From contig CM043965.1 of NCBI GenBank assembly GCA_014529385.2, positions 10,902,412 through 10,966,411 of the forward strand: a stretch of DNA of 64,000 bases, read 5' to 3'. Made by a program: the position numbers and the translations under genes. Source of the stretch: Adiantum capillus-veneris (taxonomy: Eukaryota > Streptophyta > Polypodiopsida > Polypodiales > Pteridaceae). Under the pieces are notes generated by a model. The model did not search any database and was not told the DNA's origin. It worked only from the letters and a program-made list of their open reading frames with translations. The number at the start of each line of letters is the position of its first letter. The stretch's first letter is position 1. This document shows, piece by piece, positions 11,276 through 21,816 of the stretch.

Positions 11276-11555
11276 AAGAATGAAAGCTGGGTTGCAAACT
11301 TAAAGCTTACGTGGACTCCTTCTTCCTGTGCGGCTATGTGATGATCTCCTTCTGGGATCTACACAAGTATGGTTAGTCTGTTCACAAGGGTTTTCCTTGA
11401 ACCACGAAAAATATTTCAATTATGTACAACAACCACTTAGTCAGTCTTTTGGTGGTCTAATTTCAAATATGAAATGATGGCTGGGATCTATGTGGAGAGT
11501 ATGTTCTAGCAGTATAGTCACAACTTGCAAAATATGTCTGAATCACTTTTCCTAG

Positions 11556-11573
11556 TCTATCGCGATAGACTGA
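11556..11573. repeat. 18-bp perfect palindrome, copy 1
   Basis: AGTCTATCGCGATAGACT is identical to its own reverse complement. First of three copies in the A leader. Confidence 0.85.
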
Positions 11574-11852
11574 CAACTTGCTCAGCATAAGTGAATTTAA
11601 AATTGTGACTTCACCCTTGAGTTCCTTTTACCCTCTATAGCCTATCCCTCAAGTTTTTATGAAGTTTGGACACTTGGTTTGGATTTTGGTCCCATTTTAG
11701 TATTTTGGTCAGAGCCTGATTCTCTATCTGGGCCTTAGATTGACTTTCAGTGATCTAAATGCCTTGAAATTTTGTGTGTATGCCGTATAGGCTCTGATAA
11801 AGCTCTCCCTAGGGGAAATTTGGAAGATAAGGTCCTCAGCAACAGTTTCCCT

Positions 11853-11870
11853 AGTCTATCGCGATAGACT
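11853..11870. repeat. 18-bp perfect palindrome, copy 2
   Basis: Identical to the copy at 11556 although the flanking sequence has diverged. Confidence 0.85.
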
Positions 11871-12149
11871 CGGCATGTTCTCCACTGTTGGTATTTTTCT
11901 CAAGTTATCTCCACAGCTGGTTCACCCTCTCCCTGTGTAGTGCATTGATAAATTTTTGCACTGTTTGGACATTTGGTCAAAACCTTCTTGCCCTTGTCTC
12001 TGAATTCAGACTCTAAAACACTAGTTTTGAAGTTTTGTGGTCAAGATGGTGTTCAATTTCACTCAATTTTTGTGAGTTCCCTTGTATTGATGTGTTAAAC
12101 CCGTGGTATAAAGGTTTTTTCCTTTTGTTAGTCAATCACCAACTCCATC

Positions 12150-12167
12150 AGTCTATTGCGATAGACT
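12150..12167. repeat. 18-bp palindrome, copy 3 with one mismatch
   Basis: Same as the other two except for T in place of C at the ninth base, which leaves one G-T type mismatch at the centre. Confidence 0.8.
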
Positions 12168-12909
12168 CGACAGAGAGCAATTGGGATTTGATTTTTTGTC
12201 TGTTTTTGGACAGTTGTGTTCTCTGTGCCCATATAAGTCTATCCCTCAAGTTTTATGAAGTTTGGACTTATTTTGACCTTGGACTCAAGCACTTCACAAA
12301 TTTCACCTTTCTATGGCAATTCAAAACTCAAATGCACTTAAAGTGATGCAAATTTGATGACACTTCATCTTAAACTTGTGAATATCAGTCGTACCACATG
12401 ACACAGTCAGTTTACCCTAGGCTAATGGTTATATCTCTTCTTGGCCTCTTTAGGTTCACTTAGTGTTTCCTTATGACAATCACCGCTTTCATTTTGTTGG
12501 TTTTGGTCGCAATTTTTATGTTTTCTCAAGTGTTGGATCATAAATTCCAATGTCTACTCTTTTCACCCCCTTCAAGGGTATATGGTGTGGGTTTTGCTTT
12601 CAAGGCAAGCAAACAGCCTTATTGTTTCTTATTTTTGTTTGTTATGCATTTTTACAGCGTTTTTCTACTCTATTTTTACACAAGTATAACAAGCACTCAA
12701 AACCAAAAACCATAACTCCACATTATCCTACTTAACTAAATCTAACTAGTCACAGACCCTCGGCAAGACACAGGCTTCCTGGCTATCCACTAGACCTCAG
12801 GATACTCTATCCTGGATCTTGTTCTAAAAGTTTAAGCTCTCTCTAGTTGAAACTAAAGTAAGCTAACCATCACACGAGTGACGTAGATCTCTCTACTTAA
12901 GGTCTTGTG

Positions 12910-12927
12910 TCCCCAGAAACGACGCCA
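12910..12927 (-). promoter_or_regulatory. Element A primer binding site
   Basis: On the minus strand, immediately inside the 5' LTR, TGGCGTCGTTTCTGGGGA begins one base after the LTR end. It resembles the TGGCGCC-type primer sites of several plant gypsy elements. The exact tRNA was not assigned. Confidence 0.7.
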
Positions 12928-13554
12928 ATGTTTTAGGGCGAAACTACTCCCCTGTTCATGCTCACAAGCACGACATAGACAACATACTTATCATTCGATG
13001 ACACGACTAACTCGTAGGTGCACAGAGGCAATCTCGTTAGCTTGTCAGGCTGAGACCAATCTACACATACACACTTCTATGATGTATCAATCACTAACCC
13101 TTGTAGAATGCAACCCACTGTATCCCTAAACGCTCACAACACCGTTTACACCTCATATGAACTCGGAATCGCATCAAAATTACTAGGCACCATCCTCTCA
13201 ATAGGATATACTTACCTATAAGTCTAATCTCACCAGTTTTGAACCCTAGTTATCACAATTACAGTCGCCATAGACTAACATGTGATAATCCAAAAGTGGG
13301 CGAAACCTAAGTTTATGAGTATCTATGTGTAGCTAATCTCTTTCTCATTCCATAAAGCACTTGATTGTTGAAAACAGACACTGTTTGTGCTACTTACAAG
13401 CAAAACAAGCTCGAGGAAGGATCGATCGCGAACAGCTTGAAAATGTGAATGCGTGGCGTGGGCGCGTAGCTCTTGGAGAGGCTACCGCGATGGTGTGGTC
13501 ACGTCGTGAATCCGGTGAGGGAGAAGCGCGTAGCGAAGAGGATAAGACACACTA

Positions 13555-13577
13555 TCTCTCTCTCTCTCTCTCTCTCT
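13555..13577. repeat. (TC)n microsatellite in element A LTR
   Basis: 23 bases of TC dinucleotide, AG in the element sense strand, about 60-80 bases downstream of the TATA box and so within the transcribed leader. Confidence 0.9.
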
Positions 13578-13626
13578 GACTCGTACGACACAGGATTAAT
13601 ATTCAAGTGTTGTTTAAAAAATGGTT

Positions 13627-13658
13627 CTAAGGTGACTTTTATACTTTAGTCACCTTAG
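13627..13658 (-). promoter_or_regulatory. TATA box inside an 11-bp inverted repeat, element A LTR
   Basis: CTAAGGTGACT (13627-13637) and AGTCACCTTAG (13648-13658) are exact reverse complements. The 10-base loop reads AAAGTATAAA on the minus strand and, with the next bases, gives a TATAAAAG box. This is the likely core promoter of A. Confidence 0.6.
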
Positions 13659-13854
13659 CTCAAAAATGTACATGGGGTTCTCTTCCTCATAATTACAAAG
13701 TGGGAACAATTCTGGGTCCTGATTGACTGATTAATCTTTACATAACCCAGACAAGTGGATCAAAATGATAAGATGTCTTTGACATAAAAATGGGAATTTG
13801 ATAGGCTTTACAAGGTGGGCTCATTACAACAGTTGGACAAGTTGGGCTCCAACA

Positions 13855-14192
13855 TCTATGGCCACCACAATATACTTTTTGTCGTTGGATGACTTGGGCA
13901 ATGGACCAATAGCATCCAAACCCCACTCTTCAAAAGCATCATGTGCTATGATAGCCCCTTGCTGCTCGGCTACAAATCGTCTTTCACCCACTACTTGGCA
14001 CTGATGGCATGTCTTGCACCAATAGTGCACATCCCGCACAACAAAAGGCCACCAAAACCCTCTTCTTAAAATATGAAACAAGACCTGATCCTTACCTTCA
14101 TGTCCGCTCTTTTCGTGGCATTGCTCCAATACCATACCAATCTCCTCCTTGTAAAGGATTCGACGTAGCATCCCATCTCGATCGTGCATCAT
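13855..14192 (-). pseudogene. Element B integrase, N-terminal part, cut by element A
   Basis: The H2C2 zinc region is present (CHEKSGHEGKDQVL with the two His, then HWCKTCHQCQ), followed by the start of the core with the first catalytic Asp in GLDAIGPLP. Coding ends abruptly at 13854/13855, where the LTR of A begins. The remainder, including the second Asp and the Glu, must lie left of the window. Confidence 0.8.
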
Positions 14193-14219
14193 AAGATCTT
14201 CACCTCCCAGAGTGAACTT

Positions 14220-14873
14220 TCAAGCTCTTTGGACAATTCTCCTATTTTGTAGCTTGGAGATCCCTTCAGAACATTGACCTGTGCTCAAGAAATCTTCAAT
14301 GTCTTTTAAATTTTCTCTACGTGCATAAGTAGCCAGTGCCACATACAAACTTGACAGATGAGTTTGAACACAACTGCTAGCCAACTGATCTGCTTCTTGG
14401 TTCTGTTCCCTTCTCACATGTTTGAAATGCACCTCTTCAAAAAACTTCAACAGCTTTTTTTATAGAGAAAAACCAATTCTTGAGAGAATCCCTCTTTACG
14501 TGCCATTGGCCCAAAACCTATTTGATAACCAATACAGCATCACTTTTAACTACTAACCTTGATATGCCAAATTCAATACACTACTTTAGACCCAGATGTA
14601 AAGTAAGATACTCCGCCTCATTGTTGGTATGCACCTCTTCCAAGTCGTAAGCTTTGGAAACAATGGTTGTGCCGTGTGGATCTTGAATGCCCACACCTCC
14701 ACCTGCTTTTTGTGTTACCCTTCTATAGGCGCCATCAAACCACATAGTGAAGGCCCCTTCCAAGTCTGGCTCCTCTTTGTCCTCTTCTCGCACTACCCTT
14801 GGATAAAATGGTATATCGATCTCTTTGTTGACTAGGATATCCGCTAAATGAGACCGACTTGTGTGATCTACTT
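14220..14873 (-). pseudogene. Element B second RNase H (archaeal-type), broken
   Basis: Pieces at 14581-14793 and 14220-14450 show the four acidic positions of an RNase H fold across frames: WFDGAY, NNEAEY, a KSDAVL segment in another frame, and NQEADQLA. It follows the RT-linked RNase H at 38745, with element C inserted between the two. A second RNase H in this place is a hallmark of Tat-lineage elements. At least two frame breaks are present. Confidence 0.7.
14869..14873. repeat. Target-site duplication of element C, left
   Basis: TACTT directly before the TG of the left LTR; repeated at 38740-38744 after the right LTR. Confidence 0.9.
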
Positions 14874-15121
14874 TGTCATTAAATATCTAATATCTAACCA
14901 ATCCAAATGATTTTCTCATATTAAACTAATCACTTAATGTGGGATAATAAACGGGAACAAGGGTTAGAATATAGACATGTGCTTACAGATCTATCTCAAC
15001 ACGGGGCCAATGGTAAAGGGGCCCAAATGAGAGATGGTCTGTCAAAGAGCAAGGTTAACTAATGGAGCTTAAAAGACCTTAGGGTTAGCTTCATTAAAGA
15101 CCTCCAATGATTAGTGTTAAA

Positions 15122-15250
15122 AGTCCTTTGAACTTAAGCAAGCTAGGGCTAAGCTTGAGGTGGGAACCCGACCTAAACTTGTCTTTGACCTTAAGCAAGC
15201 TAGGGCGGTGCTTGAGGTGGGAACCCAACCTAAACTTGCCTTTGACCTTA
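15122..15250 (+). repeat. 60-bp tandem repeat in element C LTR
   Basis: Two units around TTAAGCAAGCTAGGG...CTTGAGGTGGGAACCC...CCTAAACTTG, plus the start of a third (TTTGACCTTAGGC). The right LTR carries the same array at 31500-31670. An inverted relative of the unit lies at 15793-15842. Confidence 0.8.
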
Positions 15251-15255
15251 GGCAA

Positions 15256-15828
15256 CCTCTTTAGTCCAACCAATAGCATTCAAGCACACCATGTGGTTAA
15301 GCTTAGTGAGAGTCTGACATGTGTCTCATATGCCCTTTTAGAAAAGGGGTGCCCCTTGGGTGAGTGGACGGTTAGGTCAAAGATTTCCCTAACTTTGGGA
15401 CTTTTATGCATAGGAAGCTTCTCAAGCAACTTCCTCATTAAGTGTGTAGGGTTTTTTTTTTACTCAAGCATCTTACCCCCCATGCATAGGAAGCTTCTCA
15501 AGCAACTTCCTCATTAAGTGTGTAGGATCTCTTTTTGACTCAAGTATCTTACCCCCCATGCATAGGAATCTTCTCAAGCAACTTCCTCATTAAGTGTGTA
15601 AGGTCTCTTTTTGACTCAAGCATCTTACCCCCCATGCATAGGAAGCTTCTCAAGCAACTTCCTCATTAAGTGTGTAGGGTCTCTTTTTGACTCAAGCATC
15701 TTATCCCCCATGCATAGGAAGCTTCTCAAGCAACTTCCTCATTAAGTATGACAAGTACCTCAAGTACCTTAGTCATCAAGCATGACAAGGACCTTAGGTG
15801 GAGTTCCCACCTCAAACTCATCCCTAGC
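15256..15828 (+). repeat. LTR segment inverted relative to the other LTR of element C
   Basis: This block, from TTTAGTCCAACCAATAGC through the 76-bp array to CATCCCTAGC, appears reverse-complemented in the right LTR (about 31632-32199), while sequence on both sides is collinear. It is bounded by TTGACCTTAGGCAA (15242-15255) and its exact reverse complement (15829-15842). Confidence 0.85.
15402..15750 (+). repeat. 76-bp tandem array in element C left LTR
   Basis: Units begin with ATGCATAGGAAGCTTCTCAA near 15402, then CATGCATAGG at 15481, 15557, 15633 and 15709, the last partial. Each includes CTTCCTCATTAAGTGTG and GACTCAAGCATCTTA. Unit identity is high. Confidence 0.9.
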
Positions 15829-16843
15829 TTGCCTAAGGTCAAGACTAAAGAGGGGTCCAATGAGCTTCTACTTCCATCCAACAAATATTTAGATATTTTC
15901 AAGCTCTCTCTCTCTAAGGGGTAAGGAGGACACTTGTCAAAAGACTACCCATGTACTTGACTACATGCTGCATGTGATTGGCTAGGAGGAGAGGGGTCCA
16001 ATGAGCTTGCAGCATGTCAAAATTTCGCGCAAAGCAAGGAAGGGGGGTGCTAGGGGGATATACTCCACACACTCACTCATTTGTAGGGGCATTCTCACTT
16101 GGTGAAAGTTGAGGAATACCACCTCCTTCTCCAAGCTTGTGAGAAGTGAGAGCCTACATCAACACCCTTGGCAATAAAATGCAAATCCAACCAAGAGCCA
16201 TGCTTCAATGCTTGAGCTTGCCATCTTCTCCATCTCCATTATTATACTATTATGTATGCTAGCAAGAAGAGTAATGATAAGTGAGGAACTATTTCTTTCT
16301 CCTATGGAATGTTTCTTCTTCCTCTTCCCTACCCTCATTCCCCGCTATCTCTCTCCACCTTTGAAGGTGTTTGAGGCCTTAGGACTGAGGCTTGGGATAG
16401 TTAATGCTTTCTACAAGTTTATGTTATGCTTGTGATGTATGAAGCTTTCCATCTTTGCTGCATCACATAGGTCACAAGGAACACAAAGATTGTATTGTAC
16501 CAAGTCTCTCTTGATGGGAGAAACTATAATACAAATGCCTATTGGAGGGGGGACCGGCTCCATATGAATCCAGTCCTCAACGATTGTCATGTTCTCTAAA
16601 CTGTCTCTCTTGAAAAAGTATTGTTCATGCCAATGACGGGAGCAAAGCGAACCCCGAACCCCGACGGCCTCTAAAACACCGGGGACCGAATGGCGCGCCT
16701 CGAGCCTGTCATGGTAAAGCAAATAGGGGGCCCCACCTAGCTTCAACGGCTAGGACGCAAACAACACACCACCATAACAAAGTTTTCATCCAAGAGAGAT
16801 GGATGCTTGGGAGTAATGATGAAGAGGAAGGGGAATGAGATCA

Positions 16844-16846
<3 letters not shown>

Positions 16847-16925
<79 letters not shown>
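16847..16925. repeat. (GA)n microsatellite in element D left LTR
   Basis: About 79 bases of GA on the plus strand; the matching tract in the other LTR is about 49 bases, so the length has changed since insertion. Confidence 0.95.
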
Positions 16926-16928
<3 letters not shown>

Positions 16929-17381
16929 AGCGGCTTAGTACTTAGGCACCACAGAAGGATGGCGAATCCGCACACCCTTCACACATACACAAGCTCACTC
17001 CAAACACAAGACTAGGTGGCGATTCCGCACACCTCACATGGGCAAAACATTGCAAGAAACATACTCACAAAACCTCAATCTTTATTTAGAGAATAAGGCG
17101 ATGAAATGGGGAGCATAGGGTAGGGGAAAGAGAAGGGAGAGAGTGGTAGAGCACATGGATGATAGGTGGGAGCTGATGGCGAAGACTCGCACGAGGGTTA
17201 TGGCCATCATCCTTCATTTAGTTGCCCTTCATCTTCCATAGCCAAGGGTGTAGAGGTCATGCTCAAGACAAGCATGGTGATTGTGGTGATGGTGATGGTG
17301 TGGGTGTGTGTGTGTGCACTAGGCACACACAGTGCATAGTGTACTCTTTGGTGATGGTGTGTGTACTTAGTGTGATGGTGA

Positions 17382-17395
17382 CCCCTCTTTATATA
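17382..17395 (-). promoter_or_regulatory. TATA box, element D left LTR
   Basis: The minus strand reads TATATAAAGAGGGG. The same sequence is in the right LTR at 25102-25115, and a similar CCTATAAGAGGGG lies in the B LTR. Confidence 0.6.
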
Positions 17396-18229
17396 GGGGA
17401 GGAGGGGGGAGAAATTCTAGAATTTAGAAATGAAGAAATCATTATCTACATAGGCCATGTGACTGTGGGCCCCACTTGTCTGGCTGTGTGTATATGTGCC
17501 AGAACAGTAGTCTCATGAGAGAGAGACTAAGAGAGAGAGATGGGTTGATGAAAAAAAGTGAGAGGTGACATGGAGAATAAAGTAATTACAAGAGGGGAGA
17601 GAGGGGAGTGTGTTCAGAGGTGAATCTGTGTGCAGATGTGTGTGAACACAAGAAAAATCAGGTAACCACCGGGTGGGGATGGGTCTGTGGTCACCTTTTT
17701 CAGTGAAACTGAGTGTGTGTGAGTGTGGGGGAGGTTATTTAGCTACAAGACAAGAGACATGGCACCCTTTAGAGAGAGAGAGGGGGGTATTTGGGTCATG
17801 GGATATGATAGGAGAGAGAAAAAGGGGGTGGGGTATACTATTTTGGAAGATAGGGTAAGTTGCATGTGAGTTAGGGTGCATTATTGGTGAGTTATAATGC
17901 ATTATTGGTGAGAGGTGGGGTAGCTTGAGGGGAGAGAGAAAGGACAAAGGACAAGGGGAAGAGAGAGGGGGTTGACCTTTTGAGTGGAGGAGAGGAAAAG
18001 GGACACCCGGCGGGGCAACAATGAAGAAAAAGGAGGCAAGGTGGGGATGGGCTACCCCGCAGGCATGAGGTGGCCTATTTTACTTTCTTATATATTTACA
18101 TAATCATACTTTATTTTTTTCTTACTTTTTCCAATGCCTTTTATCACTCCCTCCCTAAGAGGGGGTTTTCATGGGGTGGGGACGAGAGAAGAGGGGTATG
18201 GGAGCTTGGCTTGTGAAAAGCCCCCATCA

Positions 18230-18245
18230 TTAGCCCTCCCCTTTT
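18230..18245 (-). promoter_or_regulatory. Element D polypurine tract
   Basis: The minus strand reads AAAAGGGGAGGGCTAA immediately before the 3' LTR, the expected primer for plus-strand cDNA synthesis. Confidence 0.8.
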
Positions 18246-18257
18246 GGCTAGAGGCAT

Positions 18258-18638
18258 TCATGTCTCTAGCTCATCTGTTTGATCATTATCATCAGAGGTG
18301 GCGGCTGATGGTGTGTCCTCATCTGGAATGTCAATTGGTGGAGCCTGGTCAAATCGAAGAAAATAAGGTTTAAGTCGCCAACCATTTACCCTGGTTTTAT
18401 GAAGTTTTCCATCAGCCTCCATAAGCTGGTAGCTTCCATTGGCATACTTTTTCCTGACGATGAAAGGACCTTCCCATCGGAGTAGGAGTTTCTTATCCTT
18501 GCGCGTGTCGAAGCGATTGTCATAGCGGAGCACCAACATTCCTTTCCTCAATTCTTTTTTCCGGAGATGCTCGTTAAAGCTAAGCCGTCTATGCTCTGCT
18601 TGTGCTGCATAATAATTTATTGCTTCTTCTCTGTCCAA
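18258..18638 (-). pseudogene. Element D integrase C-terminal domain
   Basis: Residues about 30-90 match the gypsy integrase C-terminal module: GMLVLRYDNR, then RWEGPFIVRKKYANGSYQL and a final RVNGWRLKPYF. No chromodomain follows. It is out of phase with the integrase core upstream; one extra G in a GG near 18637 explains the shift. It ends about 12 bases before the polypurine tract. Confidence 0.8.
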
Positions 18639-19650
18639 GCTGCAGTCTTTCCAAGTTGATGATGTGATCTCTCAAATGCATGTTGGGCTGTTGAAGCTGG
18701 CTTGCCATTACTCTGAGACTTTGTAGTTGCACTTCAATGGGCAAGATTGCTTCCTTACCAAATACTAGATGATACGGTGTGAATCCCAAGGATGTACGAA
18801 ATGAAGCTCTGTAGGCCCATAAAGCTGGTAGTAGATACTTATCCCAGTCTCCAGGCTGATTGTTTACCTGCTTGGTAATAATTTTAGAAACCATTCCATT
18901 TACCTTTTCAACTAGGCCATTACATTGAGGGTAATATGGTGAAGAGTGCCTCCTTGTAATGCCCAGTTTCTGCATTAATTCTCCTACCAAGTCTGCTCTG
19001 AAACCTGGCCCTCTATCAGAGATGATCTCTAAAGGTGTGCCAAACCTACAGCATATGTGCTCGTAGATAAATTTAGCTACCTCTACCGCTGTGATTCTAG
19101 TGGTGACTGTAGCCTCTGCCCATCTAGTCATGTAGTCGACCCCCATGATAATGTAGAATTTTCCTGAGTTGGCCCTAGGTAATGGCCCAATGGCATCGAT
19201 ACCCCATTTTTCAAATGGGCCATATGAGAGAATAGGTGTCTGTGGTTCCGGCATAAGTGACCTAGTGCCGACCTTTTGACACAACTTACACGTTTTGCAC
19301 CAATGGTGTACATCACGGTTAAGGCTAGGCCATATGAAGCCTGCCTGCAAAATTTTCCTACTTGTTATGTCTAGGGCAAAGTGACCACCACAAACCTCGT
19401 CGTGACAGCTAGCAATTAATCCCGTGATTTCGTGAGAGATAGGGACCTTCCTGAGTATTTGGTCCTTACCCTTACAGTACAAACCATCATTGATGAGTCG
19501 ATACCTTGTGGCCTTCCGCGTCAGCCATTGCTTCTGTCCCTTTGTTAAATCTGATGGGCATTCCCCTGTTTCCAAAAAATGCATGATGTCAGGCAAGGCA
19601 TCACTGCCTTGAAATAGAGGGAGCTTTAGTTTTATTGCTCCAACCACCAC
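18589..19650 (-). pseudogene. Element D integrase zinc domain and core
   Basis: H2C2: His83, His90, Cys121, Cys124. The catalytic triad is complete: Asp152 in GIDAIGP, Asp212 in SDRGPGF and Glu248 in NGLVEKV, with the normal 35-residue spacing. The frame is the same as the second RNase H to the right, separated only by a TAG at 19654-19656. It ends by a single-base shift into the C-terminal frame. This would have been an active enzyme very recently. Confidence 0.88.
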
Positions 19651-19653
19651 TTC

Positions 19654-20052
19654 CTATAGTCTTTCACTTGCTAGGGTATCTGCTTCTTGGTTTTGAGCCC
19701 TTGGGATATGGTGTATTTGAACTTCTTCAAACTTACCCAACAAGGTTTTTACACCACTTAAGTGAGTCCTTAAACTAGGATTCTTGCATGTCCATGCTCC
19801 ATTTACTTGCCTTACCAAAAGTAGAGTATCCCCAAATACATTAAGGCGTTGGACACCTTGCGAGACGCACCATTGTAGACCCTTGGTTAGTGCTACATAC
19901 TCAGCTTCATTGTTAGAATGTGAATCTAACAATTGGCCCAACGAAAATACCTTTGTCCCTTTGTCGTCAAAGACCACTATGCCTGCAGCTGCTTTGTCGG
20001 ACGCTCGCTTGTAGGCTCCATCAAAGTAGAGAGAGTATGCTCCTTCTACCAT
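19654..20052 (-). pseudogene. Element D second RNase H (archaeal-type)
   Basis: 132 residues with all four acidic catalytic positions: Asp11 (YFDGAY), Glu49 (NNEAEY), Asp75 (FGDTLL) and Asp125 (NQEADTLA). This is separate from the degenerate RNase H fold at the end of the RT frame. The pairing is known from Tat/Ogre-type plant elements, where the extra enzyme is thought to take over RNA removal. It is in frame with RT on one side (TGA at 20071-20073) and integrase on the other (TAG at 19654-19656). Confidence 0.85.
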
Positions 20053-20070
20053 CGGTGGTACTGGAGGAAA

Positions 20071-21792
20071 TCAGACTTCTCCTTCCTTAGATTGCTTCTC
20101 CTTCCTTTCAAAAACTTGGTAGGTCATGAGTCCCCCCAAACTTGCCCTTGTCGTGCTTTCTACCTGTACCGTGTAGTCAAACTCTTGCAGACGAACTAGC
20201 CATTTAGTAATTCTAGCAGACACATCCATGTGTTGTACAACATAGGAAAATATTTCATCCGTGGTTAGAATCACAAATTGCTTAGGCAGCAAATATGACC
20301 TAAACTTTGTAGTTGCAAATCTAAGAGCTAGGACTAAGTGTTCCACATGGGTGAAACCTTTCTCTCCTGCTGTCATCATTCGACTAGAGAAGTAGATTGG
20401 CCTCATGAAAGATGTCGTCGTATCCTTTTGGAGTAGCACAGCCCCCAATGAGTCATCACCAACACTTGAGGTGACATAGAATTTTTCATCCCACTTAGGT
20501 GGTGAGATAGTTGGCAGAGTGGCTAAGACCTCCTTTACCTTGTTGTAGTGATGTTCACTTTCCTCATCCCAAGTGAAAGTTGATCTTTGAGTGAGTTGTT
20601 GCAGTGGTAGAACAAGTTGTGATAGTAGATGTATGAATCTACTTAAGTACCTCACCTTCTGTAGAAAAGAGACCAGTTGAAGTGCGGTTGTTGGTGAAGG
20701 TAGAGCTATGAGTGCGGACACCTTACTTGGGTCGGCGTTGATACCTCTTGCTGAAATCTCATGGCCTAGTAGAATGAATTTACTCTCCCCAATGTGACAT
20801 TTATCCACATTTAATTGCCCGCCTAGGCTCTGCAACCTGGCCAAACCTTCAGTTACCTTTTCTAAATGTGAAATACGGGAGCTATATATACAAAAATCAT
20901 CAATGAACACTCTTATGGATGTTCCAAAGAACGGTTGAAAAACATATGTGACATATCTTTGGAATGTGGCAGGTGCATTTGTGAGACCAAATGGCATAAC
21001 CCTGTATGCAAAACAACCCCATGGCGTGATAAAAGTGGTTTTTAGCTGATCTTCCAAGGCTATGCGTATTTGAAAGTATCCAGAATAACCATCACAGACG
21101 GTATAGCATTCAAAACCCGCTACTTCATTCAGAATTTCATCCAAGAAAGGGAGAGGAAAGTGGTCTCTCTTTGTAGCTGCATTTAGTGGTTTGTAGTCAA
21201 CACAGACCCTCCACTTACCATTCTTTTTAGGCGTCACCACTACGGGTGACACCCATTTTGAGTTTTCTACAGGATAGATGAATCCCGCCTCCAGCAATTT
21301 CCTTACCTCGGCCAAGAGTGCCTTTTCTTGTATGACCCCCAGTCGTCGTAGCTTTTGCACAACTGGTTTTACCCCTTCCTTCAGCTTAATATGATGTTCC
21401 ACCACTGTAATGCCTGTGATTCTTTCATAGTTGTCAATGAACAGGTTAGGAAATCCCATCAACATTTGCAAAAAACTATCTTTCTCCTCAAGTGTTAATT
21501 CCGTAGACAACATACCCTTCAACCTACTTCCTCCTAGGCCAGGTGATTTTCTCTCCTCTTCATTGGGTTTCCCTTTTGGTGATGGATCACCAGTTGTGCT
21601 TACCCTTTGTGGATCCTTCATAATGATACCCATCACATCAATGGAACTGTCACTTTCTTCGGTGGATGTGGTCTCCTCCTCAGAACTGGAAGATTCGCTA
21701 GTGGTTTCATCTGCCGATGTTTCCAGATTCATTTGCTTCTGCTTGCCAATCCTCATGTCGTAGTAGATTGTCTCCCCTTTCTTACCGGTCAT
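20071..21792 (-). pseudogene. Element D reverse transcriptase and first RNase H
   Basis: 573 residues. An acidic linker (residues 22-60) leads to RT: VTPKKNGKWRVCVDY (187-200), Asp234 in CDGYSGYF, MPFGLTNAPATFQ (266-278), FIDD at 296-299, and LGHEISARGI. The C-terminal 150 residues are an RNase H-like connection in which acidic residues are poorly kept (YVTSSVGDDSLGAVLL). RT motifs are all intact. The upstream boundary with protease is a TAG at 21817-21819 in the same frame; the downstream boundary is a TGA. Confidence 0.9.
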
Positions 21793-21816
21793 GCGTAGAA
21801 GGCCAGTACCCCAGTC

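Larger units (their letters stand above)
11440..12330 (-). repeat. Diverged 297-bp tandem repeat, three units
   Basis: Three palindromes start at 11556, 11853 and 12150, exactly 297 bases apart. Other shared blocks keep about the same register: a TCAAGTTTTTATGAAGTTTG-like block near 11648 recurs near 12244, with a weaker version near 11945. The rest of each unit has diverged strongly. Edges are approximate. Confidence 0.65.
11276..12909 (-). other. Element A untranslated leader
   Basis: 1.6 kb between the primer site and the first ORF, with no credible coding sequence. It contains a diverged 297-bp tandem repeat with conserved palindromes, listed separately. A leader of this length would be expected to hold packaging and dimerisation signals; that is inference. 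Confidence 0.55.
1..13854 (-). mobile_element. Element A: Ty3/gypsy LTR retrotransposon, 3' end outside window
   Basis: Reading right to left on the minus strand there is a 5' LTR (12929-13854), a primer site, a 1.6-kb leader, an extra ORF, gag with zinc knuckles, retropepsin, reverse transcriptase, RNase H, a double zinc module with integrase core, and a 3' ORF with a second protease-like domain. No copy of the LTR is seen before position 1560, so the 3' LTR is beyond the left edge. There is no chromodomain, and the lineage within Ty3/gypsy was not assigned. Several frameshifts, a TAG, loss of the RT catalytic Asp pair and an integrase Glu-to-Gln change make this copy non-autonomous. Its right edge lies inside the integrase gene of element B, so A is younger than B. 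Confidence 0.85.
12929..13854 (-). repeat. Element A 5' LTR
   Basis: 926 bp. On the minus strand it starts TGTTGGAGCCCAACTTGTCC and ends CCTAAAACA, i.e. TG...CA, followed directly by a primer site. It contains a TATA box within an inverted repeat and a short AG microsatellite. The right edge abuts B integrase coding sequence; the five bases TCTAT (13855-13859) should be repeated at the unseen left end of A. Confidence 0.85.
14874..16633 (+). repeat. Element C 5' LTR, left part (interrupted by D)
   Basis: Matches 31251-32199 and 37823-38739 over most of its length, except that 15256-15828 is in the opposite orientation to the matching part of the right LTR. It contains two 60-bp units, a 76-bp tandem array, and a short CT run near 15899. 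It is broken at 16633 by element D and resumes at 25952. Confidence 0.9.
16634..18229 (-). repeat. Element D 3' LTR (left)
   Basis: 1596 bp, aligned along its length with 24378-25947; differences are scattered single bases and microsatellite length. It contains a GA microsatellite (16847-16925) and a TATA box on the minus strand (17382-17395). Confidence 0.93.

Noticed and set aside
15402-15750. Regular repeats with a CRISPR-like look
   Set aside because: Units are 76 bp in direct tandem with no distinct spacers, inside a plant LTR, with no cas genes.
17222-17518. Open frame of 98 codons, repeated at 24942-25238
   Set aside because: Conserved only because both lie in the near-identical LTRs of element D; no domain, and antisense to the element.
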